Shown here: piece by piece, positions 52,638 to 63,374 of the stretch
Position numbering within the stretch: position 1 is the stretch's first letter
Layout: each line of letters opens with the position of its first letter
DNA from: Petasospora fabianii
Taxonomy: Eukaryota > Ascomycota > Saccharomycetes > Phaffomycetales > Wickerhamomycetaceae
Direction of reading: 5' to 3'
Length of the DNA: 64,000 nucleotides
Assembly (NCBI GenBank): GCA_022641835.1
Contig: CP048715.1
Location: forward strand, 372,001-436,000
Made by a program: the position numbers and the translations under genes
Notes under the pieces: model-generated
What the model was told of the DNA's origin: nothing
The model's database searches: none
What the model saw: only the letters and a program-made list of their open reading frames with translations

Positions 52638-53259
52638 ATGGATAGAGGATGAAGAGGACTTTTAAAGGTACAAGAAAGGTCCCATCAGGTCCCCCCCTGT
52701 GAGAATAGTGCATCCACTTTTTTTCAGACGCGTCGGAGGATATTTACGCGCGGGGCGGGGCGCTCAGACGCGTCTTTACCAGGTGGAGAAATAACTTTAA
52801 AAGGCACTTTAGCTAAATTACTTTTGGCTGGGTCATATGTTACGCGTTTGGGTAAGCAGTAAATATTGTCTAGCTGGTGTGGTTTAGCTATGTCCCTTTA
52901 AAATGAAGAAGAGCGCACCATCTATCGCTCTTCCTGCGCGTACGTCTCTTTTGGCCCTGGGCCTGGCCCTGCGTATGCCTCCGCTGCCGCACACGAGACG
53001 CGATGGGGTCTCCTGACACGAAAGACAATGTGAAGTCATTACTACGAACTCAATGTGAGGGTGCAGGTAGCCATCGTTAGCTGCTTGTTTATGAGAAAGA
53101 GAGAGTAATTGAGAGTATCAACACTTGTAGAAACAACTCTCGCTTACCTACAGATCAAACTTAAAAAAACGGGCCGTCTAAGGATCAACCCTTTAATGCA
53201 ACTCTATTCAAAATCATGCACAACGACATATACATAGCTAACTGAAGCTTCGACCGCGA
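52638..53259. promoter_or_regulatory. GIC promoter region and RPP1 3' side
   Basis: This 622-base region lies between two minus-strand genes. The half near GIC is CG-rich and carries the MluI boxes. The rest is plain, with T/A runs near 53160 that should be the RPP1 3' end. Confidence 0.5.
52728..52847. promoter_or_regulatory. Three MluI cell-cycle boxes upstream of GIC
   Basis: Exact ACGCGT sites are at 52728-52733, 52768-52773 and 52842-52847, i.e. 90-210 bases upstream of the GIC start. The first two sit in the longer palindrome GACGCGTC, and an ACGCGC lies between them at 52746. In S. cerevisiae GIC genes are transcribed in late G1. Confidence 0.7.
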
Positions 53260-54114
53260 TCACTTCATCTCCTTTAGCTTCCTCATCTGTTTCTTGAAAA
53301 CATCCCCACCTTGAACTTCAGTGATGCTTCTCTTCATGCCCTTCCCGGTTTCTTCAACGACATCTTCACCAACCATCACGGTTTGTTTATAACTCAATCG
53401 TCTAAGTCTTCCACTCAGCAGTACCCTTGAGCTCTTCTCCATAACATCCCTCTCCATACTTCTCTTGAATCCAACAAGCTCAAGCATCCCATAAACATCC
53501 TTAAATGCCCTGACTCCAATACTACCCTTTGCACCAGAGCTCACAACCAGATTCTGATGTCTCGATGCTCTGACCAACTGTGTAACACTATTCAAGCATT
53601 GAGCCCTAGTGTTCTCACTTGCACCAGTGACAAGTCCAGCATAGACAAATTCGAGTTTCACACCACGCGATACGGCACTACCGATGGTCTTATGTTTCAA
53701 GAAGGCCGGAAGACGCTTAGTATACTCAAATGTGAGAACGTCAATGTCAAGATTTGAACATGCGAGCATTAGTGCCTTTTCAGAGGTCGGTAATACTGAT
53801 ACAACGTCAAAGGAAGATTGTAGCTTGGAGAGTGATTGACCAGCAGATGGCTCATCGATCACGATCGTGATTCGTGTGTATAGTTTCAGTCTATCTGAAA
53901 GGTCTGTGAAATGGGAGAGATCAATTGGATTCAGGTTCGTAGTGGGGAGCTTTGTGGATTGCGGTAGGGTAAAGTTTAGTGCAACATGTGTGTATCCTAG
54001 TGCAGCAAGTGTTGTTAATGTGTTCTTGAGTGTGATGATGGCTTGAGGAGTGGGTGGAGTTGTGTAGGATGTCTGTGGCCATGGCACGTTGAGGTCCACT
54101 AGCGGTGGAGACAT
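53260..54114 (-). CDS. RPP1: RNase P / RNase MRP subunit Rpp1 (p30)
   Basis: Rpp1 is a protein subunit shared by nuclear RNase P (tRNA 5' processing) and RNase MRP (rRNA processing), with a PHP/TIM-barrel-like fold. I start at the ATG at 54112-54114, giving 284 residues beginning MSPPLVDLNVPWPQTSY, which aligns with S. cerevisiae Rpp1 (MLVDLNVPWPQNSY). The frame extends 30 codons upstream with leader-like sequence. Other matching segments are LAALGYTHVALNFTLP, LKLYTRITIVIDEPSAGQSL, LACSNLDIDVLTFEY, LPAFLKHKTIGSAVSRGVKL and SSGAKGSIGVRAFKDVYGML. The tail is basic. Confidence 0.95.
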   Translation of the reverse strand: MSPPLVDLNVPWPQTSYTTPPTPQAIITLKNTLTTLAALGYTHVALNFTLPQSTKLPTTNLNPIDLSHFTDLSDRLKLYTRITIVIDEPSAGQSLSKLQSSFDVVSVLPTSEKALMLACSNLDIDVLTFEYTKRLPAFLKHKTIGSAVSRGVKLEFVYAGLVTGASENTRAQCLNSVTQLVRASRHQNLVVSSGAKGSIGVRAFKDVYGMLELVGFKRSMERDVMEKSSRVLLSGRLRRLSYKQTVMVGEDVVEETGKGMKRSITEVQGGDVFKKQMRKLKEMK

Positions 54115-55503
54115 GATTGAGCTGAGTGTGGCTGTGTATGAGGGTAGGTGAAATTTGCGTTGGACAGAAGTAGGCTCCTTATATTCTGTGTCAATAATTG
54201 ACAAAATGAGATAATTTTAAGGCAGTGTAAGCTCTTAAATGTTTACTTCTACCCGCTAAAAGACTGTAGAGATGCCCTCCCTCTCAGGGGAAACTTTTCA
54301 GATGAAGCGTGCGCGAAAAATCAAAAAAGAAAGGGTGTCCGGGTGTTCCCTTTTTTCCTCGGATCTTATGATCAATATACACTGTTGATCTGATGAACTA
54401 TTTGTCCTTGATCTATGACTTTGGCTGATACTATGGTTGGTAATGCTATAATTTACCCTAAAATATATATTTATGCATTTAGTGTTAATGAAGTTATACT
54501 ATAGATCATCTTTTAAACAGACGTGCAGCTCCAACATCAAGACAAAAAACAGATAATTCCGGCGGCATCAACTAATGTTGTAAGACGTTGATTAGCTAAC
54601 CTCAACGGTTGATTGATTGATTAAAAGGGTAAAAAGAAACATAAAAATACATATAAACCTGCTTGAAAAGATATGAAGAATCACTTAAACACACCAAAAC
54701 TAAAAATCTTCATCAGTTAATTCTATACATAACAAACTTCCCAATCGGGTAGGTGGTTATATAAAAAGGGTTGCCCAGGCAGCCGCGGAGAGTGATTTCC
54801 CCCCCGAAAAAAGGAATCACAAAAAACAGCACAAAACAAATGAAGCTTGTCGGACGAAAAAAGCACCTGACGAGGCCACGTCATCCGCCTACACAGACCA
54901 GAAAGAGCCATCAAGAGGTTCTGTACACAGCAAGAGCGTCTCCAGCGTGCTGACTTGCTCATCTGTCGTCCTTCAAGCATTTCCAACGCTTCGCAGGTGT
55001 CCATTTTAGCGCCAGATCACCACTCGAACGCGCCCCGTCAAATACCAGCGATCTGGCTCAGAAAACGAGCAGATTACACCTTCCCACACTATACATAGCC
55101 GCTACCAACTCGTTGTATCGTTTGGTTGTACAAAGATACAAATCGTCTACAACTGGCTCTGCTGTTGAAATCTAAATTTATCTCATTGGTGTCCACTGAC
55201 GATCCCATCACCTGAATCCTTCTCCTGATTGACATTCACCAACACAACACAACTCGCTTATCAGCACCGATATAGCACAATCAAGCTTCAATATCAGTGA
55301 CAACTTCGCTCATCATTTTACACACTCTCCACCAGAGTCTCTCTCTCTTTCTCCATAGATCATTTCGTCAACGTCTACGTCCGGTCGTCGAAGTGTTCCA
55401 AACATAAAGAAGAAAAAAGAAAGCTTAAGCAAGGATCAAGTCATCGACATAGAGTCTTGTGCTTGAAGCATTCATAAATCGAAGTTGCAACATCACACTA
55501 GTA
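54115..55503. promoter_or_regulatory. Divergent region, RPP1 / YCK2
   Basis: The region spans about 1.4 kb. The part from 54200 to 54700 is AT-rich and unremarkable. The last 350 bases before the YCK2 ATG are C/A/T-rich and low in G, as in long yeast 5' leaders. The open frame at 54723-55004 has no recognisable content, and I saw no RNA gene. Confidence 0.45.
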
Positions 55504-56997
55504 ATGAGTCGTATTAACAACGCAGCTTCAGCAGCTGCAGTCGCTGCATCATCAGCTGCTGCTGTCAACAACATCACCAACACGCATTCATCATCTCAGC
55601 ACGCCTCTCACACAAACGGCTCATCGAGTGGTCATTCCGGCAGTGGAAACACTTCCACTATCGTTGGTCTGCACTACAAGATTGGCAAGAAGATTGGTGA
55701 AGGTTCATTTGGTGTTATTTTCGAAGGTACAAACATGATAAACCAAGTGCCGGTCGCTATCAAATTTGAGCCACGCAAGACCGAGGCACCACAACTTAGA
55801 GACGAATACAGAACGTACAAGCACCTCAACGGTTGTTATGGTATTCCACATGCTTACTATTTTGGTCAAGAGGGCTTGCACAACATCTTAGTTATTGACC
55901 TTCTTGGTCCATCTTTGGAGGACCTGTTTGATTGGTGTGGTCGTCGCTTCAGTGTCAAGACCACAGTTCAGGTTGCTGTTCAGATGATCTCTCTTGTGGA
56001 GGCTGTTCATGCTAACGATTTGATCTACAGAGATATCAAGCCAGATAACTTTTTGATTGGAAGACCGGGTCAACCAGATGAGAATCAGATCCATTTGGTT
56101 GATTTCGGTATGGCTAAGCAGTACAGAGACACCAAGACGAAGCAGCACATTCCATATAGAGAGAAGAAATCACTTAGTGGTACTGCCAGATACATGTCCA
56201 TCAACACACACTTGGGAAGAGAACAATCCAGAAGAGATGATCTAGAGGCTTTAGGTCATGTGTTCTTTTACTTCCTTAGAGGACAGTTGCCATGGCAAGG
56301 TTTGAAAGCACCAACTAATAAGCAAAAATACGAAAAAATTGGAGAGAAAAAGAGAACAACGCATGTGAACGATTTGGGACAAGGTTTGCCTAATCAGTTT
56401 AGTCAGTATCTAACATTGGTGAGAAGTTTGGGTTTCGAAGAGACGCCGGACTATGAGAAGTATAGACAGTTGCTTATCTCTGCATTGACCGATGTTGGTG
56501 AGACCATGGATGGTACTTACGATTGGATGAAGTTGAATGGGGGTAAAGGTTGGGATTTGACTATCAACAAGAAGCCAAATTTGCACGGTTATGGTCATCC
56601 AACACCACCAAACGAGAAAGATCGTCACCATCGTCAACAGAGAAGAAACAGACACTTGCATCAACAAATCCAACAACAGCAAGCCCAACAGCAACAATTG
56701 GCTCAGCAGCAAGCCCAGCAGCAACAAATGCAGCAGCATAGCCAAATGGCTACCAGTAATCTTCAGCAGTCACAGGCTCAGCAGCCATTGAACACAAGCA
56801 GTGCATTGAACCAACAGCAGTTCCAGAACAAGCAGCCTGCTCCTATTAGAGAGAAGGTAAACTCCTCTAGTGGTTTGACTGATCACAACAACAACCACAC
56901 TGGCAGAGCCAACAACATCAACCAAAATGTTGCTGAAGATGAAGAGTCATCCAAGTCCAACAAGGGTATCTTTGGCAAGATACTATGCTGTTCTTGA
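55504..56997 (+). CDS. YCK2: Plasma-membrane casein kinase I Yck1/Yck2
   Basis: Yck kinases are palmitoylated plasma-membrane kinases acting in glucose sensing, endocytosis and bud morphogenesis. From the ATG at 55504 the protein has 497 residues: an Ala/Ser/Asn/His-rich N-terminus (~1-52), the CK1 kinase domain (~55-345) with IGEGSFGVIFEG, the VAIKFEP lysine, YRDIKPDNFL (~174-183), DFG (~200-202) and the CK1 signature SLSGTARYMSINTHLGREQS, then a long Gln-rich tail (~380-450) and the C-terminal CCS, whose cysteines are the palmitoylation site. The frame upstream of the ATG starts only at a GTG. S. cerevisiae YCK1 and YCK2 are duplicates; this is probably their single-copy counterpart. Confidence 0.93.
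   Translation: MSRINNAASAAAVAASSAAAVNNITNTHSSSQHASHTNGSSSGHSGSGNTSTIVGLHYKIGKKIGEGSFGVIFEGTNMINQVPVAIKFEPRKTEAPQLRDEYRTYKHLNGCYGIPHAYYFGQEGLHNILVIDLLGPSLEDLFDWCGRRFSVKTTVQVAVQMISLVEAVHANDLIYRDIKPDNFLIGRPGQPDENQIHLVDFGMAKQYRDTKTKQHIPYREKKSLSGTARYMSINTHLGREQSRRDDLEALGHVFFYFLRGQLPWQGLKAPTNKQKYEKIGEKKRTTHVNDLGQGLPNQFSQYLTLVRSLGFEETPDYEKYRQLLISALTDVGETMDGTYDWMKLNGGKGWDLTINKKPNLHGYGHPTPPNEKDRHHRQQRRNRHLHQQIQQQQAQQQQLAQQQAQQQQMQQHSQMATSNLQQSQAQQPLNTSSALNQQQFQNKQPAPIREKVNSSSGLTDHNNNHTGRANNINQNVAEDEESSKSNKGIFGKILCCS
56640..56820 (+). repeat. Polyglutamine-type CAA/CAG tract in YCK2
   Basis: Mixed CAA and CAG codons encode several Gln runs with Ala and Met interspersed, in the kinase tail. Such tracts vary in length between strains. 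Confidence 0.85.
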
Positions 56998-58872
56998 TCA
57001 TGCCAATCATGATGGTGATTACGATCCCATCAACGAATAAAAAAATCTCGTCATGCAACTCAAGTTTCAGGATTTATAAACAGTACCACTTGACTCTGCT
57101 CCTTCTGATGCGTTGTTCTATGTGACTCTGTCCGCTTGCTTGCTAGCTTGTTGTTGTTCTTCTTCTTCTTCCTTTCACTAATTTATGTCATTTGTCTTTT
57201 ACTCTTGTTTAATTCCTTTGATCTTTGTGTTTCATCGCTCATTTTTTATTTTACTCATTTTTTTTTTTATTTGTCGTCTATCGCAATCTGGCATATATCA
57301 TTGGCGTCTCGAAGATGCCCTTGATTCCTATCACTTGTTTTCTTCGTTATTCACGTTCTCTTTTGTCTCCATATACATATGGTACTGTTGGTATTACTTC
57401 GCCATAGTTGCATTAGGGCTTTGATGTTATTCTGTAATTGGTTTAAACTATTAATCTCGCCTTGATATGTTGTGTAAGTGTAGGCAAATAATAGAAGCTG
57501 GGGAAAAACGACTTGTTGCGATTAAACAGCTGTAAGCAGCATCTCACTAGTGCAGGAACTCAGATGAGATGAATTTAGGGGCTGATCCCCGATGTAGAGA
57601 TCATACTACTGATAGGGTACTCATCTTATCATAGTATGGCATCTTAACTTAACAAGCCATTTGACCAAGTCATTTCGTTCGTTTATTGCGCCCAGAGAGT
57701 AAAGTAGAAATCTGTCGAGGAAATTTTGAAACCGGGGCAACGATATGTACTCCGCTGTGTGACCAAGCTGGTCCCGGCTGAGCCTAACTGGGGTGTCTCT
57801 CTTGCCTTGCTCACTCGCAATGTCAATGGCGTCGAGCTTGTTCAATTGAATGATCAGTAAGGGTTCATTCGATGCAGCAAAGTGTGACGATGACTGTTAA
57901 CTCTACACTATTCGCTTAAGCTCGGCTTTTGCGCGTCGTATCGGGCATGTGCTGAAATTTGTCGGGCCGAGAGCGTGAGGTGGCGGGAGGGGGGAAAGCC
58001 GGTCTAGCCGTGTCGAGTTGCAGTGGTTGAAATTGAAGCTGGCTTATGTGAGGGAAGTTGGGGAGAGCGATGGGGTACTCCCCGTGTCTGTGTAGGGACA
58101 AACCAGGGTCTTTTCAAGAGTGTAGTGGTTTCTGTGATATATAGGATGAGGTTGCGGGCATGTGCGAGTTTCCAGAGTTCCAAGGATTCTTTGTGTTGCG
58201 AATACTGGGTGTCGATGCTGAACGAGCGCACTTGAGTTAGTACCCAACCAGCCTGGAACGCCCATCATCAGCTCTACACTAAGTATCACAGAGTCTTCAA
58301 CGTTACAAGTCCTACAAATCTTCAACTTAAAAAGAATACATGTGCATATGCTATAAAAAGCAGCGCAAATGGTTCGTCAAACGAGCCAGTCATTAATATA
58401 GCAATCGCTTCAAACAATTCTCGAGACAACAACAAGTACACATACCTCCCACGTTAAACAGCAATGTCATCAGCTAGAAAAGCAAACGATACATTGTCGA
58501 GAATGGGAGCAATGTGTCTTGTCTAGCATTAGACAAAAGAATGGAATTAAAAGACGTGAAAGAAAGAAAAGAAAGGTATGGGGATGGTGATGGTGGCGAG
58601 ATTGTATGACAAAACAGAACACCAACCAAGCTTTGGAATGGGAAATGATGGAAAACGTGTGTTGAACAAAGGTAAGAGAGATAGTCTAAGAGCCAATAGT
58701 TCAAACCACAATCTCCTCATTGTAAGTGGTATTCCAAGTAGTGCGGCGGGTGAGCTGACAAAGTCATAGCTGTAAATAAATGTGTGTTGGAACAGGTGGG
58801 TGAAATTTTAAAGGTAGTTGGGGGTATACGTAATGACAATCAAATTTGGTTGATAATCAAAGTTTCTCAAAC
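56998..58872. other. Unusually long convergent gap, YCK2 / NCE102
   Basis: This region of 1.9 kb lies between two stop codons, far longer than other convergent gaps here (51-480 bases). The first 450 bases are T-rich YCK2 3' sequence. Between about 57,620 and 58,330 the minus strand holds several adjacent open stretches in different frames with protein-like composition (for example SFSIDTQYSQHKESLELWKL near 58,200 and NKLDAIDIASEQGKRDTP near 57,820). A TACTAAC stands at about 58240-58246 and a GTATGT donor-like site near 58,445. I could not build a convincing gene from these. A small spliced gene, a decayed gene or an RNA gene are all possible. Confidence 0.3.
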
Positions 58873-59376
58873 TTAAGCAGAGATGGTTGGAATACCACCA
58901 GACTTTGGAGTGGACTTAGAGCCGAAGGCACCACCTCTAAGCAAGGAGTAAGTGGAAAGGAATCCAGAGAAGAGGAAAGTGAAGAAGGCAAAGAAGAGGA
59001 AGGCAGTAGAAGCCTGAGCCTTTCTGCATCTGTCAGTGGAGCCCTGGGTAATGCTGTTGTGATCCAAGTAACTCTGGTTGGTACAAGAGTGAACTCTGAT
59101 ACCGACAGCCAATGCAACAGCAGAGGCAAAAGTGAAGATGAGGTTAAGAACGTCAAGGATAAGCAAGATCAATGGCCAAGCGAGGAACTCAATGAAGTTG
59201 GCAAGGAGACCATAGATAGAGGAGAAAACGATACCAAAGACGGCAGCGAAGATGGCAAAGTTAACTCTAGAGTTGCTGTGCTCCTGACCGTGGATAAGGG
59301 AGCCGGTGAGACCGAGGACGATCACGAGGCAGGCAAAGTTGAAAGCACGGAGGCCAATGTCGATGAACTTCAGCAT
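58873..59376 (-). CDS. NCE102: Nce102, eisosome-associated MARVEL membrane protein
   Basis: Nce102 is a four-span plasma-membrane protein of the MCC/eisosome that senses sphingolipids and was first linked to non-classical export. From the ATG at 59374-59376 the product has 167 residues, close to S. cerevisiae Nce102 (173). Matching segments are RVNFAIFAAVFGIVFSSIYG, LLANFIEFLAWPLILLILD, FTFASAVALAVGIRVHSC, NSITQGSTDRCRKAQA and the C-terminal GGIPTIS. Four hydrophobic helices are evident. The frame extends further upstream only through leader sequence. A TATA-like TATATAA lies about 130 bases upstream. Codon choice is biased, suggesting strong expression. Confidence 0.95.
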   Translation of the reverse strand: MLKFIDIGLRAFNFACLVIVLGLTGSLIHGQEHSNSRVNFAIFAAVFGIVFSSIYGLLANFIEFLAWPLILLILDVLNLIFTFASAVALAVGIRVHSCTNQSYLDHNSITQGSTDRCRKAQASTAFLFFAFFTFLFSGFLSTYSLLRGGAFGSKSTPKSGGIPTISA

Positions 59377-61022
59377 TGCGGGATGTATGTGGAGTAGTAT
59401 ACGGGTGGAGGAGCTCTTGGCTGTGTTTGTTAAAGAGAAGAAGAAGAAGAAGAGGAGAGGAGGGCGGTGTTGTTGTGACACGAGGATGTGGGCGGTCCCC
59501 TGGATGTTATATAAAGGGCTGGCAAGTTCGGCGCCCGACCCGAAATGGCAGTGCGCAAGTCGCCCGCATGAAGCGGCAGCCGGCGCAAGCAACCCGAGAC
59601 GTGTAAGCTTACAAAGCGCTGGGGAACAATATTGAGGTTCTCATTAAAACCAATGGCGTTAACAAAATGACATGAATCTCTTTATTAGCGCTCACAGAGT
59701 AGTAATAGTTCCTTCTTACAGGGGGGCTCTTCTTACTACTTGGTCCGCGCACCATGCTGTTTCGCCAGTCTGCCAGATTTCTTCTTCCGGAAGCTTTGTT
59801 TACCAATTTGGTGCAGTCGCATCGCCCAAAGAGGAAACCAGACTGAAACTGGCAAATGGCGTACATTCTAGCACAGCGTTTGGGCCTTCTCTCGCGGCCC
59901 TCGAGCTCTGGAGAAACTTGTGACGAGGGATTGAGGCCCTGGGGGCGTCGACGTCCCTCAGGGAGCACCCCTGTTGCAAAGAAAGCATCATCATCATCTC
60001 CACGCTGACACCGGCAATACAGCACTCGAGCGAGCAACAATGCCTACCGATTGGGCCGCCATTTTTGATCGGCACACTACAAAGACGTTGCCGTTGCCAT
60101 TGCGCGCGCCCCTCGGGTGGAAGTAGAGGGTCACAGCTTGCTCTCGAGTAGTGGACATATCTTCTTCCCCCCAGTCAAACCGTTCATACTCATCCACCCC
60201 CACCCCCTGGCTTACGAGGCACCGGGTTTCACGCAAAGAACAGCAATAGGATAAGATCGTCGGTGGCACTTTTGTCCCGAACCCGAAATTAGGAAATGGG
60301 GTTGTGATGTTTTCGCCAATTTTGGCGCAATGATGAAATTTGCCTTCGCTCATCTCACAGTTTGTTGCCCCGGCAACTTTTTACGAAAAAAAATTACATG
60401 TTGACACTTTCCCCAGTTTGGCACTAACGACTTCTCTAACTCGAAATCAAAACAAACAAGTTACGACAAACAGGGAAAATGGGACGGAAACCCTCCATGC
60501 ATCTACATGGGTATAGCCGATGAGACGGCAGAGATAGGCGATTAGGCGAATTTTGATATGCACCTTTTGCTGTTCTTACAATGTCGTATAGCCAGCCAGC
60601 AAGTGGATGAACGAGGATCTGATAACATACAGCCCATTATAATGTGTCTTATTATGTATTTTTTCACTAATGACGGTAAAGTGGCCCTCATACACGTTCA
60701 GAAGCGCAGCTTACCTGGTGCATCTCTTAGCTAACTACAGAGTTGATCTGTGCATCTCTTAGCTAACTACAGAGTTGATCTTATCAACTTGAAATGAGGT
60801 CATAGTTGATATACCTTGTCATCATTACATATAGGCAAACACTTCTCCGTATGATTGGCCATATCGAGCGAGTTCGCGAAAATCATAGCTCTCAAAATTT
60901 GGACTTTCAGGTACAATAGCAACTAACAGGGGGGCGGCAGCGCGTAAAATCTATCTGTTTTGGTAAGATCCGATAGCATTTAGTAGGGCATTGTTCCGTT
61001 TATAGACCATTGAAGTATCATT
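59377..61022. promoter_or_regulatory. Divergent region, NCE102 / NCA2
   Basis: The region spans about 1.65 kb. It holds a TATA-like element near 59507-59517 for NCE102 and a 32-base tandem duplication at 60719-60782. Open frames at 59609-60353 on the minus strand are Arg-rich and unrecognised. I see no RNA gene or mobile element. Confidence 0.45.
60719..60782. repeat. 32-base tandem duplication
   Basis: Two adjacent copies of a 32-base unit (60719-60750 and 60751-60782) begin TGCATCTCTTAGCTAACTAC and differ only at the last base. This is a recent local duplication in the NCA2 upstream region. Confidence 0.93.
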
Positions 61023-63158
61023 ATGGCTTCGGGAATAATCAATGACTTCCTCCAAGAGTCATTGTCTCACTTGGAGGCGCAATCCACCCAAGTACTCGAT
61101 GAGCTTGCTGAACTCCACATTCACGACTCCACAATCTCAATCTTGACCCCATTGAGTGCTGATTCAGATGGCGTGAACAACAATCGTCCCCAGTCACCAC
61201 AATTGGATAATCCAGAGGTTCAAGATGCTGTTAACAAACTGGAAGTTGTCCAATCGAGTTTCTCGGAGATCAGCGCCCTTGTCATGGAGTTGAAGAACCC
61301 ATCAACCTCATCCCAGAGTTCTGTAAAGTTGAACAGCAAGACTATTGGCCTCAAAAAGGTCACAAAACTGCTTGAACCATTTAAGAATGGATCGGTGGTC
61401 AAATCTGTCTCATCTCAGCTTCAAACATCGTCTGCTGCAGGTATCATCAGTGTTCAGGAATTGAAGATTGTGTCAAAATTAGAGGAGCTCATCTCACTTT
61501 ATGCATTAGTTGCCCTGTATCAAGTCACTCTCACAAATTTGCTCAAATCCACACTCCCACTATCAGATGATCTACTCTACTGGGAATTGACATCCTCCAC
61601 ATCGTGGAGAATTCTCCTTTATTCCCTTCAGACCTTGCCTCTGCGCACTGAGTCCCTTGCTGCCCATGTCTTTGAAGATTTCAAGGCTGCCGCTGCTCCC
61701 AACGTGGAATCTCTTAACATTAGTATCCCACAGTTCATCACTACCAACTTCCCAGGATTCCAGAACACGTACAAGCTCTTCATTCACTATAAGAACCTTA
61801 TTGTCAACTCGTTCTATAACAACCTCATTGCAAACAACGTGAAGGGCTTTTATAAGCTTCTTGGATCTCGAAACAGACAGCATGTTGGTCTACTGGGTCA
61901 CAGAAGAATGAAACCTACAATCAAGAACTATCTCAATGTGTTGCTTGGTGCGCCATTTAACTCAATTGTCCAAGAGCTAGAAAACAAGAAGGAGACTGCT
62001 CGTACACTTCATGATCAGAATGCTAAAGATTTGGGATCACTCTTGAGAACAGTACCAAACTTCAAGGAGAGCAAGCCTGATTCACAAAGAGTGGAAGATG
62101 GTATTAAAGATCTTCAATCGTACCTCTCATCTTCCACTACTGTCTCAAATGACATCTTCACCGGTCTCTATGAGCTCTCCTCTACCATCATCCCAGAATC
62201 CAAGATCTCTCTCTCCTCTAAGACCACCTCATTCAAGAAACCATCCTTCTTGGTACGCTACTGGCCCATTCTTCTTGCCACTTTACTCTATGGCCCACGC
62301 ACTGTGGCATCTGCAGTTGCGAACCGTGAGGCTGTGATCCTATTCATCCAGAAGAATGTTATTGATACCATCTCCGGATTCTGGAATAACTGGATCCTCA
62401 AGCCCGTAAATAACATCCTCTCCACGATTCGTCATGATGACAATTCAGAAATCTCCATCATGTCCCAAAAGTCGCTCGACTCAGACCTTGACAGTCTTAA
62501 GAGAATGGTTATTGAGTACACAATTGAAAACTCACCAGAGTACAAGGGCATGAAGAGCACTGATATTGAGCTGTTGAAGCATGAACTGGACACAATGGTA
62601 TCATCTGGCGATTTGACTCCGATGATGAAGGGATATGAAGAGGATATCAAGAAACCTATCAAAAACCTCGTGAGTGGGAGACTTCCCCGTGCTTTACTGA
62701 TCCAGTTACAAAAGACAAAGGTTGATGGTGCCGTTGCCATTAGCGGAATCGACAAGTTGTTGAAGAGTCAGGAGCTTGTGTTTGGAATTGTTGCTGCTTC
62801 TCCTTCCTTTGTGATTTTGGTTTATGTTCTTGGTGCCGTGAATGCGTATGTGAAGAAGGGTTACATTGCTAGAGGTACCGGAGAGAATAAGTTGATTGTT
62901 TCAAGAAACTTGAACAATATTGAGAGATTGCTGGGATCTTTAGAAGGCGTTGAGACCGACCAGCTGGATTTGCTGAATGGTCAGCTTTTACTCGAGATCA
63001 TCTCTTTGAGAAACGCTGGATTATTGTTGGTCCCTTCTAACAGAAGATCAGAGTGGGTGAGAGACATTAATGACCTCGTTGACTCCAAAGCTCCCACTAA
63101 GGCCAGACTTCACACTATTACAAGAATGTACCATGTATATGGTTCGTTCTTCTCTTAA
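61023..63158 (+). CDS. NCA2: Mitochondrial protein Nca2
   Basis: Nca2 is a mitochondrial membrane protein which, with Nca3, controls expression of the mitochondrial ATP6/ATP8 genes in S. cerevisiae. The 711-residue product (616 in S. cerevisiae) is mostly helical, with the NCA2 family core in its second half: RYWPILLATLLYGPRTVAS (~411-430, first membrane segment), SGFWNNWILKPVNNIL, SQKSLDSDLDSLKRMVIEY, a KPIKNLVSGRLPRALLIQLQ motif, a second hydrophobic segment GIVAASPSFVILVYVLGAV (~588-606) and the ending LRNAGLLLVPSNRRSEWVRD. The first ATG of the frame is used. It converges with the LSB1-like gene. Confidence 0.92.
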   Translation: MASGIINDFLQESLSHLEAQSTQVLDELAELHIHDSTISILTPLSADSDGVNNNRPQSPQLDNPEVQDAVNKLEVVQSSFSEISALVMELKNPSTSSQSSVKLNSKTIGLKKVTKLLEPFKNGSVVKSVSSQLQTSSAAGIISVQELKIVSKLEELISLYALVALYQVTLTNLLKSTLPLSDDLLYWELTSSTSWRILLYSLQTLPLRTESLAAHVFEDFKAAAAPNVESLNISIPQFITTNFPGFQNTYKLFIHYKNLIVNSFYNNLIANNVKGFYKLLGSRNRQHVGLLGHRRMKPTIKNYLNVLLGAPFNSIVQELENKKETARTLHDQNAKDLGSLLRTVPNFKESKPDSQRVEDGIKDLQSYLSSSTTVSNDIFTGLYELSSTIIPESKISLSSKTTSFKKPSFLVRYWPILLATLLYGPRTVASAVANREAVILFIQKNVIDTISGFWNNWILKPVNNILSTIRHDDNSEISIMSQKSLDSDLDSLKRMVIEYTIENSPEYKGMKSTDIELLKHELDTMVSSGDLTPMMKGYEEDIKKPIKNLVSGRLPRALLIQLQKTKVDGAVAISGIDKLLKSQELVFGIVAASPSFVILVYVLGAVNAYVKKGYIARGTGENKLIVSRNLNNIERLLGSLEGVETDQLDLLNGQLLLEIISLRNAGLLLVPSNRRSEWVRDINDLVDSKAPTKARLHTITRMYHVYGSFFS

Positions 63159-63374
63159 AGACAGAACTACGAATGAACATATCTCAAGGTATAAAAAAAA
63201 TCGTGGACTCATGAAGTGTATATATAGTGTGAATACCATCAAATTGATCTACCTCAGCCTAACAATAGCATCACGCAACCAAAAAGACAAAACCGGCGTA
63301 GACGGGACCATTCGTACCCGTTAAAACGAATGAAAAATCATGAAAAGAAAATACAACGTATAACTTCACTCGCT
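63159..63374. other. Convergent 3' region, NCA2 / LSB1
   Basis: A short A-rich spacer of 216 bases with both 3' ends and no gene. Confidence 0.4.

Noticed and set aside
59609-60353. Minus-strand open frames of 119-143 codons upstream of NCE102
   Set aside because: Arg/Ser-rich sequence without motif; the region is promoter sequence between two well-defined genes.
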